From DASXHD01 sp036488725 (GTDB lineage: Bacteria > Myxococcota_A > Polyangia > Polyangiales > Polyangiaceae), in NCBI GenBank assembly GCA_036488725.1, contig DASXHD010000113.1:1-64000 (forward strand): a stretch of 64,000 bases of DNA. The letters are read 5' to 3'. Every line of letters starts with the position of its first letter. The first letter of the stretch is position 1. The notes beneath the pieces were generated by a model that was not told the DNA's origin, did not search any database, and saw only the letters and a list, made by a program, of their open reading frames with translations. Shown here piece after piece: positions 1-8,170 of the stretch. The translations under genes were made by a program, and so were the position numbers.

Positions 1-1031
1 GCGAGCGGCGCACCAAGGCAGTAGTGGACACCGGAGCCAAATGCGAGATGATCCGATGGATTCCTCGTGAGTTCGAATCGAGCCCCGTCCGGATATTTCG
101 ATTCATCGCGATTGGCTGACCCGAGAAGAACCATGACCTTGGAATGCGATGGGATGTTGCCCGCGCGCAGGTCGGCATTCGACACCGTGTTCCGAAAAAA
201 TGCTTGGTCCGGCGAGTCGTACCGCAGCGCCTCCTCAATGGCCGGACGCAGGAGATTCGTGTCGGCCTTGAGGCGGTCCCACGCGCCAGGCGATTGAGCG
301 AATACATTGATAACGTTCGCGAGGCCGTTGATCGTAGTTTCGTAACCGGCGACGAGTAGCAATACGCAAAACGCAATGACTTCTTTGGGGGTGAGTACCT
401 CCTCTTCGTGCGCTCGCAGCAATAGGCTGATGATGTCGCTTCCCGCAGTCGCTTTGGTTCTACGTGCCACCAGTTCGCGCAAGTAGGAGACGAATGCAAC
501 ACGCGTGGCCTCTGCCTCCCTTGCGGCATCGGGAGAGTGGCGCGCGGATAACGTTGCGACGATACCGGTTGACCAGCGGCGGAAATCCTCCCGACGGTCT
601 TCTGGAATGCCCAGCAAATCCGCAATTAGTGCGCCCGCCAGCGGCTGGGCGATCTGCGTCACGAGGTCGCCGCCGCCCGCGGCAAGGACGGGCTCCAGAA
701 GGCGGTCCGTGGTGTCTCGCAGGCCGTCCGCGAATGCCGCAACGAACTTCGGAGTGAAGCGGGCGGCGATGAGGCGCCTCAACCGCGTGTGTTCGGGCGG
801 ATCATACATCGACAGCATCGGATGCGGATCCCACTCGGGGCCGATTCCACCAGCGGACGAGAAGATCTGATGATTGCGCAAGACGTGGTCGGCGTCGTCG
901 TAACGACTGACGACCCAGATGTCCGTGTCGGGAACGTGATAGACGGGCGCGTTCTCGCGGAGCCATCGGTAATGCTCGAACGGCTCGAGCATGACGCTCG
1001 CCGAGAACGGGTCGAACGCTTCGACGCCCAT
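1..1031 (-). CDS. Cytochrome P450, C-terminus cut by window edge
   Basis: A haem-thiolate monooxygenase of the soluble bacterial P450 class that would oxidise a small molecule with electrons from a ferredoxin partner. The 343 visible residues show the I-helix oxygen-activation motif AGYETT (about 228-233), the K-helix ExxR (E267-R270) and the haem loop FGSGVHYC with ligand Cys338. Roughly 55 residues of C-terminus lie outside the window. The ATG start follows the methyltransferase stop by 28 bases, so the two are probably co-transcribed. There is no signal peptide, so it acts in the cytosol. The substrate cannot be read from the sequence. The neighbours (methyltransferase, decarboxylase-like protein, exporter) point to secondary metabolism. 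Confidence 0.93.
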   Translation of the reverse strand, partial: MGVEAFDPFSASVMLEPFEHYRWLRENAPVYHVPDTDIWVVSRYDDADHVLRNHQIFSSAGGIGPEWDPHPMLSMYDPPEHTRLRRLIAARFTPKFVAAFADGLRDTTDRLLEPVLAAGGGDLVTQIAQPLAGALIADLLGIPEDRREDFRRWSTGIVATLSARHSPDAAREAEATRVAFVSYLRELVARRTKATAGSDIISLLLRAHEEEVLTPKEVIAFCVLLLVAGYETTINGLANVINVFAQSPGAWDRLKADTNLLRPAIEEALRYDSPDQAFFRNTVSNADLRAGNIPSHSKVMVLLGSANRDESKYPDGARFELTRNPSDHLAFGSGVHYCLGAPL

Positions 1032-1059
1032 CACCGCAGCTCTCTACCCGGCCGTGCTT

Positions 1060-2085
1060 TCACGGCTTCTTGCCCCAAACTGCTCCGTAATGCTTCTGCA
1101 CCGCCGCTTCGACCTGCGTGAAACCGGCTCGTTCGAAAAGGGTCTTCCATTGACTGACGGTTCTGATTCGGCCTGGCGATGAAATGAGCATGAACATGGC
1201 GCCCCAGAGCATCGCCGTATCCACGTTGGCGTAGTCGTCGGCAAGGACGTGCTCATCGTAAAAGAGGCATTCTCCCCCCGGCCTGAGGGCCTCGTATGCA
1301 TTTTTGAGCAGAGAGACACAAAGCTCGTCCGTGCGAGAATTGAATATACGAATGTAGGTGATGAGGTCATGGCCGCGCGGCAGCTTATCGCGGGTAAAGT
1401 CGCCGCCCACGGCCGCCAAGCGTTTCGCATAAGGTTCGTTTGCATGAATGGCCCCAAGCTGCGAAGCCACTTGTGGCAAATCGAAAACGGTGGCTTTCAA
1501 GTCCGGGAAAGCTTGTAAAAATACCGACGCAAAACCCCCGAGGTTTCCGCCGACGTCCAAAAGACTTTTTACGTGGCTGAAATCGCGCAAGCGAAGTACG
1601 GCTTGCGCGGTCGACCTCGCGCCTGCGTCGAGTGCGCGGTTGAACCGCTCCTGGTTGACGTCCGTGGAAGTCGCTTCCTTTGCGCCCTCGATGTAGTGGC
1701 CGAAGCCCTCCCAGCACGGGCGATCGGTCTTCAAAGTGTCCAGGAGTCGCGGCAACGCATCGGATTGCCACTCGACGAATTGGACGAGATCGCCGATGTA
1801 CATCTCGGAGCTCGTATCGAAGAGAGCCGAACCGACATCCGTGACGGCGTAGCCATCGCGGTGATGCGTAACGAGGCCGAGCGCCTGCAGGCCAATCAAG
1901 AGGGCTTCGACTCCTCGTTCTTGCAGCGACGACTTCGCCGCAAGCGTCGCCACGTCACCTGTGCCCGCGAGCAAGAGGTCGGTCAAGCCGGTCCTGATTG
2001 CGGCCGCGATCACCTTGACGTCGTAGAACCCGTGTATCCGCTCGAAAATGCGCTTTCGCGCAACACGCACGTCGGATGTAGTCAT
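1060..2085 (-). CDS. O-methyltransferase-like protein (acetylserotonin/hydroxyneurosporene OMT family)
   Basis: 341 residues with the two-part build of class II small-molecule O-methyltransferases: an N-terminal winged-helix dimerisation region (about 15-95) and a Rossmann SAM-binding domain with the glycine loop DVGGNLGG (177-184). The segment that normally carries the catalytic His in an LHDW-type motif reads RIFNSRTDE (246-254), with Asn where the His is expected. It may therefore not be a classical base-catalysed methyltransferase; RdmB-like family members are known to have changed chemistry. It lies just upstream of the P450 on the same strand. The substrate is unknown. Confidence 0.85.
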   Translation of the reverse strand: MTTSDVRVARKRIFERIHGFYDVKVIAAAIRTGLTDLLLAGTGDVATLAAKSSLQERGVEALLIGLQALGLVTHHRDGYAVTDVGSALFDTSSEMYIGDLVQFVEWQSDALPRLLDTLKTDRPCWEGFGHYIEGAKEATSTDVNQERFNRALDAGARSTAQAVLRLRDFSHVKSLLDVGGNLGGFASVFLQAFPDLKATVFDLPQVASQLGAIHANEPYAKRLAAVGGDFTRDKLPRGHDLITYIRIFNSRTDELCVSLLKNAYEALRPGGECLFYDEHVLADDYANVDTAMLWGAMFMLISSPGRIRTVSQWKTLFERAGFTQVEAAVQKHYGAVWGKKP

Positions 2086-2195
2086 CGTAGCTCATAGAAG
2101 AGCGCAATGGACTGCCACTGGCAAGCAGGTGTTCGGTCATCGATGCGCGTCGGCGCGCTCGTGACGCCGAAGGACGGAACGGATAGACTGGGGCG

Positions 2196-3347
2196 ATGAG
2201 GCAATTCTTGATGGCCGCGCTCGCCGTTGCAGCCTTCCTGGCGGCAGCGCTGCTCGGATGTGTGCGTCCGACGCCGCAGCAGGCGGGATCCACGCAGCCC
2301 ATTTTGGCGGAACCCGTTTCGGTGACACCGTCCGTCGAGAGGCTCGTGGCGAGCATCAACCGCAACCCACAATTGCGTGCGGACGTGGAGATGCTTCTCC
2401 AACAGCGCTTCTCCGCTGCTGGGCCAGTAGACCTCCGCGAGATGGCGGGGGCTATCCAGCGGTCCTTTCAACCGAGAGACATCGCATTCGCAGATCTAGT
2501 GTCTGCGCGGTTCATGCTCCTCCCGTTGTCGCATAGCCCAGAGGGTCGACGCGTCCTCGGCTCGCCCGAGGTCCACGCGTGGTTTCACGATTTTCTCGTG
2601 GCGCGCAAGGAGTTCATGGACAGTCGTGAAAGCGCGTCCCTCGTTCCGTTCTTGCAAAACCTGTCCTGGGAGGGGCCGCCCGACTACGTGACTCCTCCGG
2701 GTGGCTTTCAGAGCCTAAATGCATTCTTCACACGGACGCTGCGTCCAGGTGCGCGGCCAATCGCAAGCCCCGATGACGACACGATTGCGGCAGCTCCGGT
2801 CGACGGAAAGGCCAAACTGCTCGCCATGCGTGCGGGGACAAATGACATTACGGTGAAGGACGGCGCGACGCTCGACGTCGCAAAGATGTTGACGGGCAGT
2901 AGCTATGCCGACCGCTTCCGAGATGGTGCCGTATTCGGCTTCCTTCTCGACATAAACAATTATCATCATTTCCACGCGCCGGTCGGCGGTAAAATCGTCG
3001 AGCGGAAAGACGCTGCCGGTAACTACTTAAGTGTCTGGCTCGCGCCGGCATTCGCGGTCGAGCAATATCGAGCCCACTACGTCATTGAAACGCCGCAGCA
3101 CGGTCTCGTGGCTCTGGTCGCGTTCGGCATGAGCGTCGTCGAGTCGGTGAACCTCACCGCGCACCCCGGAGATACGATTCGCAAAGGGGACGATCTTGGG
3201 CACTTCGCCTATGGCGGCTCGTATGTCGCCGTCGTGTTCGAGCGCGGCGTCGAGCCGAGCGATTCGCTTCGCCGGAAGGGACCTCCTGAGCTGATGGCGG
3301 GCGGCGTGCCAGTAAAACTGGGCTCCCAAATCGCGTCGTTTCGCTGA
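2196..3347 (+). CDS. Phosphatidylserine decarboxylase-like (PsiD-like) lipoprotein
   Basis: 383 residues. A lipoprotein signal peptide with lipobox LLGC (Cys22) is followed by a region resembling the N-terminal domain of PsiD-type decarboxylases (about 100-170) and a PSD catalytic domain with FFTRTLRPGARPI (177-189) and NNYHHFHAP (254-262). The self-cleavage/pyruvoyl site appears as YGGSYV (339-344), with Ser342 the likely pyruvoyl precursor. Classical bacterial PSDs have LGST, whereas PsiD-like aromatic amino-acid decarboxylases have GGS-type motifs. The family decarboxylates phosphatidylserine or amino acids without PLP. The predicted periplasmic lipid-anchored location is odd. It is divergent from the methyltransferase across a 110-base gap that must hold both promoters. 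Confidence 0.82.
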   Translation: MRQFLMAALAVAAFLAAALLGCVRPTPQQAGSTQPILAEPVSVTPSVERLVASINRNPQLRADVEMLLQQRFSAAGPVDLREMAGAIQRSFQPRDIAFADLVSARFMLLPLSHSPEGRRVLGSPEVHAWFHDFLVARKEFMDSRESASLVPFLQNLSWEGPPDYVTPPGGFQSLNAFFTRTLRPGARPIASPDDDTIAAAPVDGKAKLLAMRAGTNDITVKDGATLDVAKMLTGSSYADRFRDGAVFGFLLDINNYHHFHAPVGGKIVERKDAAGNYLSVWLAPAFAVEQYRAHYVIETPQHGLVALVAFGMSVVESVNLTAHPGDTIRKGDDLGHFAYGGSYVAVVFERGVEPSDSLRRKGPPELMAGGVPVKLGSQIASFR

Positions 3348-3364
3348 ACGACGTGGCGCAACAT

Positions 3365-5236
3365 TCATGAGGTATCCGCCGAGCCCCCACGAAAGCCCAG
3401 CTTGTGCAGTCGTGCATAGAGACCGTTCCGCACGAGAAGCTCTTCGTGCGTCCCTTGTTCGACCACGGCACCTTCGTCCATAACGACGATGTGATCCGCA
3501 GATCGGATGGTTGATAGTCGATGCGCGATGATGAGCGCCGTGCGCTTTTCGAGCACGGCCGCGATCGAACGTTGCAGCCGAGCCTCCGTCACCGAGTCGA
3601 CGCTCGCCGTCGCTTCGTCGAGGACGACGATCGGCGCGTCGCGGTACAGCGCGCGGGCGAGCGCGACGAGTTGTCGCTCGCCGGCGCTGAAGTTCGCGCC
3701 GCCGCGGTCCACGGGCGCGTCGAGCCACGCGTCGTCAGCGAGCGTTCCGTTGACGCGCTCGCGGAACAGCACTGCCGCTCCGACGCGCTCGAGCGCCGCG
3801 AGCGCCCGGGCCCGGTCCGGACGCGGATCGGTCATCGCGACGTTGGACAGCAGGCTGCCCGGAAAGAGGTAGACGTCCTGCGGGACGACCGCGAACTTCT
3901 CCCGCAGCTCCCTGCGGCCAAAACGTCGAACGTCGTGCCCCTCCACGCGTGCCACGCCTTCGGAGATCTCGTAAAGGCGCAGCAGTAGGCTCGCGATCGT
4001 GCTCTTGCCGGAGCCGGTTGGACCGACGAGCGCGATCTTCTCGCCAGGGGCAGCCACGAAAGACACGTCTCGCAAGGCCGGCACTCCGGGCTTGTATTCG
4101 AACGTGACATGGTCCAACGAGAACGCCTCGTTGGCTCGATCCTCACCGCACGCGGGGGGAGGCGTGTCGCTTTCCAGCTCGGTCTCGTCGAGGACTTGAA
4201 GGACACGCTCGGCCGCGACTAATCCGGTTTGCAACACGGGGTAACGCTCGGCGAGCACGCTAATCGGTTCGAAAAACTGGTTGATGTACATCGTGAACGT
4301 CACCACGAGCGCAAATGCCGCGGCCGGATTCTGCGCGCCGCTCACGCCGTGCGATAGCGTCGCCCAGAGCAGCACGCTGGCGATGCAGAGTGTTCCGAGC
4401 ATCTGTAGCAACGAGTCCATGGCCAGGAGGTAGTTGATGAAACGCACGAACGCTCCGCGGTACGAGCGGTTGATGACATCAAACTCGCGCATCACGGCAT
4501 CCACACGGCCATAGGCCTGGACGACGGAGGTGCCATTCACTTGCTCGCCCAGAAAAGCATTCACCTGCGCCAGCCTGACGCGGAGATCGACGTTGGCGCG
4601 CCGTCCACGAGCCCTAACGACCTCTGCGACGACGAGCACCGGCGGCATCATGAGGAAAGCGACCAGCGACATCCGCCAGTCGAGCACGAGCATCGCGACG
4701 ACGTACGCGACGAGCGAGACGACGTCCCCCGCGGAGCTGACGACGCCAATCCGGAAGATTTCGGCGATCGCGTCCACGTCGTTCGTCGCGCGTGTCACGA
4801 GCCGGCCGATCGGTGTCGTGTCCAAGAACCGCATCGTCGCGCGTTGGAGCACCTGGAAGACTGCCTTACGGATGTCCACCATGGCTCGGGCTCCGGCAAC
4901 CTCCGTCAGGTAGCGTTGCGCGAATTCGCTGACCTTCCGCGCGACGAGGATGGCCATGAACAGCAGGCCGTCGCGGAACACTCCGGAACGGTCCCGCATC
5001 GTAGCGTGTCGAACCATGGCTCCCATCACGAGCGGAGCGGCGAGGTTGAAGCCCGCGCCCACGAACACGAGCAAGAGCGCGATGACTAGGCGGCGTGAGT
5101 GAGGCCGCACGAACCCCCAGAGCCGTAGCCAGACCGCGATGTCCGACGACGGCCGAGGCGCTTTCTCCTCGTGAAATGCCTTCAGGCTATCGGCCACGCT
5201 CGGGGACGAGCCTGTGCCGGGCGACGACGATTTCAT
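3365..5236 (-). CDS. ABC exporter half-transporter, subunit B (TMD-NBD)
   Basis: 623 residues: a six-helix type-1 exporter transmembrane domain (about 45-330) fused to a nucleotide-binding domain. The NBD has Walker A GPTGSGKST, Walker B VVLDE with the catalytic Glu, and an H-loop His in IIAHRLS. The signature is FSAGE rather than LSGGQ. The ATG at 5236 overlaps the stop of the upstream subunit by four bases (ATGA), and a longer reading frame into that gene is not plausible. It pairs with the upstream gene to form a heterodimeric lipid- or drug-type exporter in the inner membrane. The substrate is unknown and may be a product of the neighbouring biosynthetic genes. Confidence 0.92.
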   Translation of the reverse strand: MKSSSPGTGSSPSVADSLKAFHEEKAPRPSSDIAVWLRLWGFVRPHSRRLVIALLLVFVGAGFNLAAPLVMGAMVRHATMRDRSGVFRDGLLFMAILVARKVSEFAQRYLTEVAGARAMVDIRKAVFQVLQRATMRFLDTTPIGRLVTRATNDVDAIAEIFRIGVVSSAGDVVSLVAYVVAMLVLDWRMSLVAFLMMPPVLVVAEVVRARGRRANVDLRVRLAQVNAFLGEQVNGTSVVQAYGRVDAVMREFDVINRSYRGAFVRFINYLLAMDSLLQMLGTLCIASVLLWATLSHGVSGAQNPAAAFALVVTFTMYINQFFEPISVLAERYPVLQTGLVAAERVLQVLDETELESDTPPPACGEDRANEAFSLDHVTFEYKPGVPALRDVSFVAAPGEKIALVGPTGSGKSTIASLLLRLYEISEGVARVEGHDVRRFGRRELREKFAVVPQDVYLFPGSLLSNVAMTDPRPDRARALAALERVGAAVLFRERVNGTLADDAWLDAPVDRGGANFSAGERQLVALARALYRDAPIVVLDEATASVDSVTEARLQRSIAAVLEKRTALIIAHRLSTIRSADHIVVMDEGAVVEQGTHEELLVRNGLYARLHKLGFRGGSADTS

Positions 5237-7023
5237 GGCCCCACCTCGGGCGTCTCTTGCTCTAGCTGTTGCTGCTTGGCGAATGTCGCGTACAGGCCGC
5301 CTGCAGAAATAAGCGCGGCGTGCGTCCCACGCGCCACGATGCGGCCGTCCTCGAGGACCGCGATCTCGTCGCATGCCGCCGCCGCCGCCACGCGATGTGT
5401 GACCAAGACCAGAGAGTGCGCCTTCATCTTGCCCCGGAGACCCTCAAGGATCGCAGTTTCGGTCTTCGAATCCACGGCACTCAACGGGTCGTCGAGGAGC
5501 AGAATGGGCGGCGCCCACGCGAGCGCGCGAGCCAGCGCGACCCGTTGACGCTGCCCGCCAGAAAGCTGGATGCCTCGTTCGCCGACGACGGTGTCGAGAG
5601 CGTTGGGCAGCTCGAGCGCTTCGCGCAACACTTGGGCCGCGCCCATGGCGTCGCGAATGCGGGCCATCGACTCGGCGCTATCCGGATCATCCATCGAGAA
5701 TGCGACGTTTCGCGAGACGGTGGTCGAGAAGAGAAATGCGCTCTGCTGCGCATAGCCAACCCTTCGCCGCAGCTCGCGGATCGGCATGTCGCAGACATCC
5801 ACGCCACCCAGGCGGACCCTCCCGCGCGGCGTCGGCAGCATTCGCACAAGGAGCTGAGCGAGCGTCGATTTGCCCGACCCCGTGCGCCCGACGATCGCGA
5901 GCGATCGGCCTGGCATAACCCGGAAGGAAACGTCTCGCAGGACGTCCCGGTCGGCGTACGAAAACGAAAGACCTTCCACTTCGAGGCCAGTTCCGTTCGG
6001 AATGGTCGTTCCCGAGTCGCGGACCTCGCTGACGCTGTCGAAGATTTCCCTGATCCGTCCGAAGCACGCTCTGCCCCGCTGGATCACCGAATAGATCGAG
6101 CCAATGGCCATCAGAGGCCAGGTCATGCGCGTAAGCGCGAGGTCGAACGCGAAAAAGTCTCCCTTCGTGATCGCTCCGGGAACGCTCGCGGGGCGGCACA
6201 GAAGGATTCCGCCGTACCAGAAGAAGGCGAGCATGCTGGCCGCGCTGGCGAGCCCAAGTATCGGTCCGAGAAGTGCGCGCAAGCGCGCGAGCGAAAGATT
6301 GGCCTGAAAATAATCGACGTTCTTAAGATCGAACCGCTCGAGCTCGCGCTCCTCCAGTCCGAAGCTGCGGATCACGCGCATGCCGGTCAGACTGCCTTCC
6401 ACGAGCGACGCGAGCTGGCCGAGCATCTGTTGGTTCGTGCGCGTGAAGTTCAGAAGGTGCCGCGAAAAGTAGCGCATCGTGACCGCGACGAGCGGCATCG
6501 TCAGCGACGCGGCGAGGGTGAGACGCCAAGAGATGCCGAACATCACCTGTAGCGAGCTGGCAAACGCGAAGACGACGTTCAATGACTGAGAAGCGCCGAA
6601 TCCGAACGTCGCACGAACTCCGACGACATCGTTCGTCATGCGGCTCATCAGATCCCCCGCGGACATCGTCCGATGGAACGAGCCACCCAACTGGTGCAAC
6701 TTCGCGAGAATGCCGCGTCGCAGATCGTATTCGACATCGGCGACCGCGCTGAATATGAAATACCGACTGCCGACGGCTGCGACAAATGCGAGAACCGTCA
6801 AGGCGACCATTCCGATCGAAGCGCGAACCGCGCGCCCGGTGTTACCGCCGAAGGCAGAATCGATGGCGGCCTTGGAGAGCCAATCGATACGATTCAGCGC
6901 GGCGGCGGACGCGAGCAAGCACGCCCCGCCCAGAATGTATGCGAACAGATGACGGCGAAATAGCCGTCCCATCGTCGGCGGCCTCGCGCCGAGATCGCTC
7001 GACGGCGGCGTCACGTCCGGCAT
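5233..7023 (-). CDS. ABC exporter half-transporter, subunit A (TMD-NBD)
   Basis: 596 residues with an N-terminal transmembrane domain (about 25-320) and an NBD carrying Walker A GRTGSGKST and a canonical LSGGQ signature. Walker B ends LLLDDP, with Asp in place of the catalytic Glu, which marks the degenerate ATP site of heterodimeric exporters such as TM287/288 and BmrCD. The partner downstream supplies the matching non-canonical signature, so the two proteins form one consensus and one degenerate site. The genes are translationally coupled by an ATGA overlap. A 150-base gap to the sulfotransferase upstream leaves room for a promoter. Confidence 0.92.
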   Translation of the reverse strand: MPDVTPPSSDLGARPPTMGRLFRRHLFAYILGGACLLASAAALNRIDWLSKAAIDSAFGGNTGRAVRASIGMVALTVLAFVAAVGSRYFIFSAVADVEYDLRRGILAKLHQLGGSFHRTMSAGDLMSRMTNDVVGVRATFGFGASQSLNVVFAFASSLQVMFGISWRLTLAASLTMPLVAVTMRYFSRHLLNFTRTNQQMLGQLASLVEGSLTGMRVIRSFGLEERELERFDLKNVDYFQANLSLARLRALLGPILGLASAASMLAFFWYGGILLCRPASVPGAITKGDFFAFDLALTRMTWPLMAIGSIYSVIQRGRACFGRIREIFDSVSEVRDSGTTIPNGTGLEVEGLSFSYADRDVLRDVSFRVMPGRSLAIVGRTGSGKSTLAQLLVRMLPTPRGRVRLGGVDVCDMPIRELRRRVGYAQQSAFLFSTTVSRNVAFSMDDPDSAESMARIRDAMGAAQVLREALELPNALDTVVGERGIQLSGGQRQRVALARALAWAPPILLLDDPLSAVDSKTETAILEGLRGKMKAHSLVLVTHRVAAAAACDEIAVLEDGRIVARGTHAALISAGGLYATFAKQQQLEQETPEVGP

Positions 7024-7176
7024 CGGGGGGCCCGAACACCAACGACAGTCTCAGCGCTTCCTGCCCGACACCGCGCCATGCTGCTCGTCACCACTCGAAG
7101 CTGCGCCGATGATGATCTCAGGTTTCCGACGAATGTCGAGCGGATCTGCCAGCGAGGGCCGGCGCCGCAGCACACT

Positions 7177-8085
7177 CTATCGCTCAGCTCGAACCGCCGC
7201 CTCGAAGGCCGCATAGTCCGCAAAGCCCGTCGCCGGTCGAACCACCTCGTTCCACGCCGCGTCGAGCATCGCCGTCGTCTCCGCAGAGATCCGGTCGCGA
7301 TGGCCGCCGACGCCGCCTTTGCGCACTTTGGCCGAGTCGCCCCCCGGCGGCAAATTGCATTGCCGCTCCGCCAGCGCTCGCATCATCCCGTCCGCGAATT
7401 TATCCTTGTGCTCGAGCATGAAATTGATCGACGAATGTTCGAGCGTCAGCCTCAACAGAGCGTCGTCGAGCGGGATCCCGCAAAAGCGGGCGAGGCGGAC
7501 GACGGTCGCTTCGGGGTCGTCGATCATTTCCTCATAAGAAAACAGCAAGACTCTGGGGTTTTTCCGCTGTTCCCACCAGGTCAGCAGATGCCACCAAATC
7601 CCCGTTTGCGCGCGGGGGTTGCTGTTCCATCCTTCGGCGAAATCGGAGATCGGCACCGCGCCGGGCTCGAGGAACCAACCTTCCATGAAACGATGCGTGG
7701 AGACGATGGCGTCCTTCGGATCGCGGAAGGAAATGACGTAGCGCGCGCCCTTCGGAATCTGGTCGTAGGGCAGATGGCTCTTGAACCCGCGAGGCAGCGC
7801 GCGCTGCGGCGCGTTGATGTCGATCTTCAACGCGCTGGCAGTTTCGATCCACGGGACGACCGCCGAGATGTCGTCGAAATCCATGTCGCCGCGCGTCCGC
7901 AGCGTGTGAAACGTCTGCTGCAGCCAGGTCGTGCCGCACTGGCCGAAGGGCGAGATGATGACATCGTTGGGCTCTGGACGATACGCAGCGAGCGAAGCTG
8001 CCAGCTCCTCGTCGAGAAACCAGCGCTCGATCAGCTGGCCGAACTCGGCCATGTTGCGTGCACGATGCGGCGTTTCAGCGTCCAT
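7177..8085 (-). CDS. Sulfotransferase-domain protein with altered P-loop
   Basis: A PAPS-dependent sulfotransferase fold of about 302 residues. The 3'-phosphate site FRDPKDAIVS and the C-terminal RKGGVGGHRD motif are intact. The 5'-phosphosulfate loop reads SPFGQCGTTW, whereas the family has PKSGTTW, so the usual catalytic Lys is a Gln. I chose the ATG at 8085 because a GGAG lies 12 bases upstream; an in-frame TTG at 8127 would add 14 residues. The family transfers sulfate to hydroxyls of small molecules in the cytosol. A second sulfotransferase lies 3 kb away on the same strand. Confidence 0.82.
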   Translation of the reverse strand: MDAETPHRARNMAEFGQLIERWFLDEELAASLAAYRPEPNDVIISPFGQCGTTWLQQTFHTLRTRGDMDFDDISAVVPWIETASALKIDINAPQRALPRGFKSHLPYDQIPKGARYVISFRDPKDAIVSTHRFMEGWFLEPGAVPISDFAEGWNSNPRAQTGIWWHLLTWWEQRKNPRVLLFSYEEMIDDPEATVVRLARFCGIPLDDALLRLTLEHSSINFMLEHKDKFADGMMRALAERQCNLPPGGDSAKVRKGGVGGHRDRISAETTAMLDAAWNEVVRPATGFADYAAFEAAVRAER

Positions 8086-8170
8086 GCGAATGTCTCGCTC
8101 CGGTTCCCAGCATCTGACCCGACGCAATTGGGAAACGCAATTCGGAAACGCCAGCCGGGCACGCGGATGC

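Noticed and set aside
2104..2117. Sigma-54-like TGGCAGTCCATTGC upstream of the O-methyltransferase (minus strand)
   Set aside because: The GG and GC elements are nine bases apart instead of ten, and sigma-54 is strict about this spacing.
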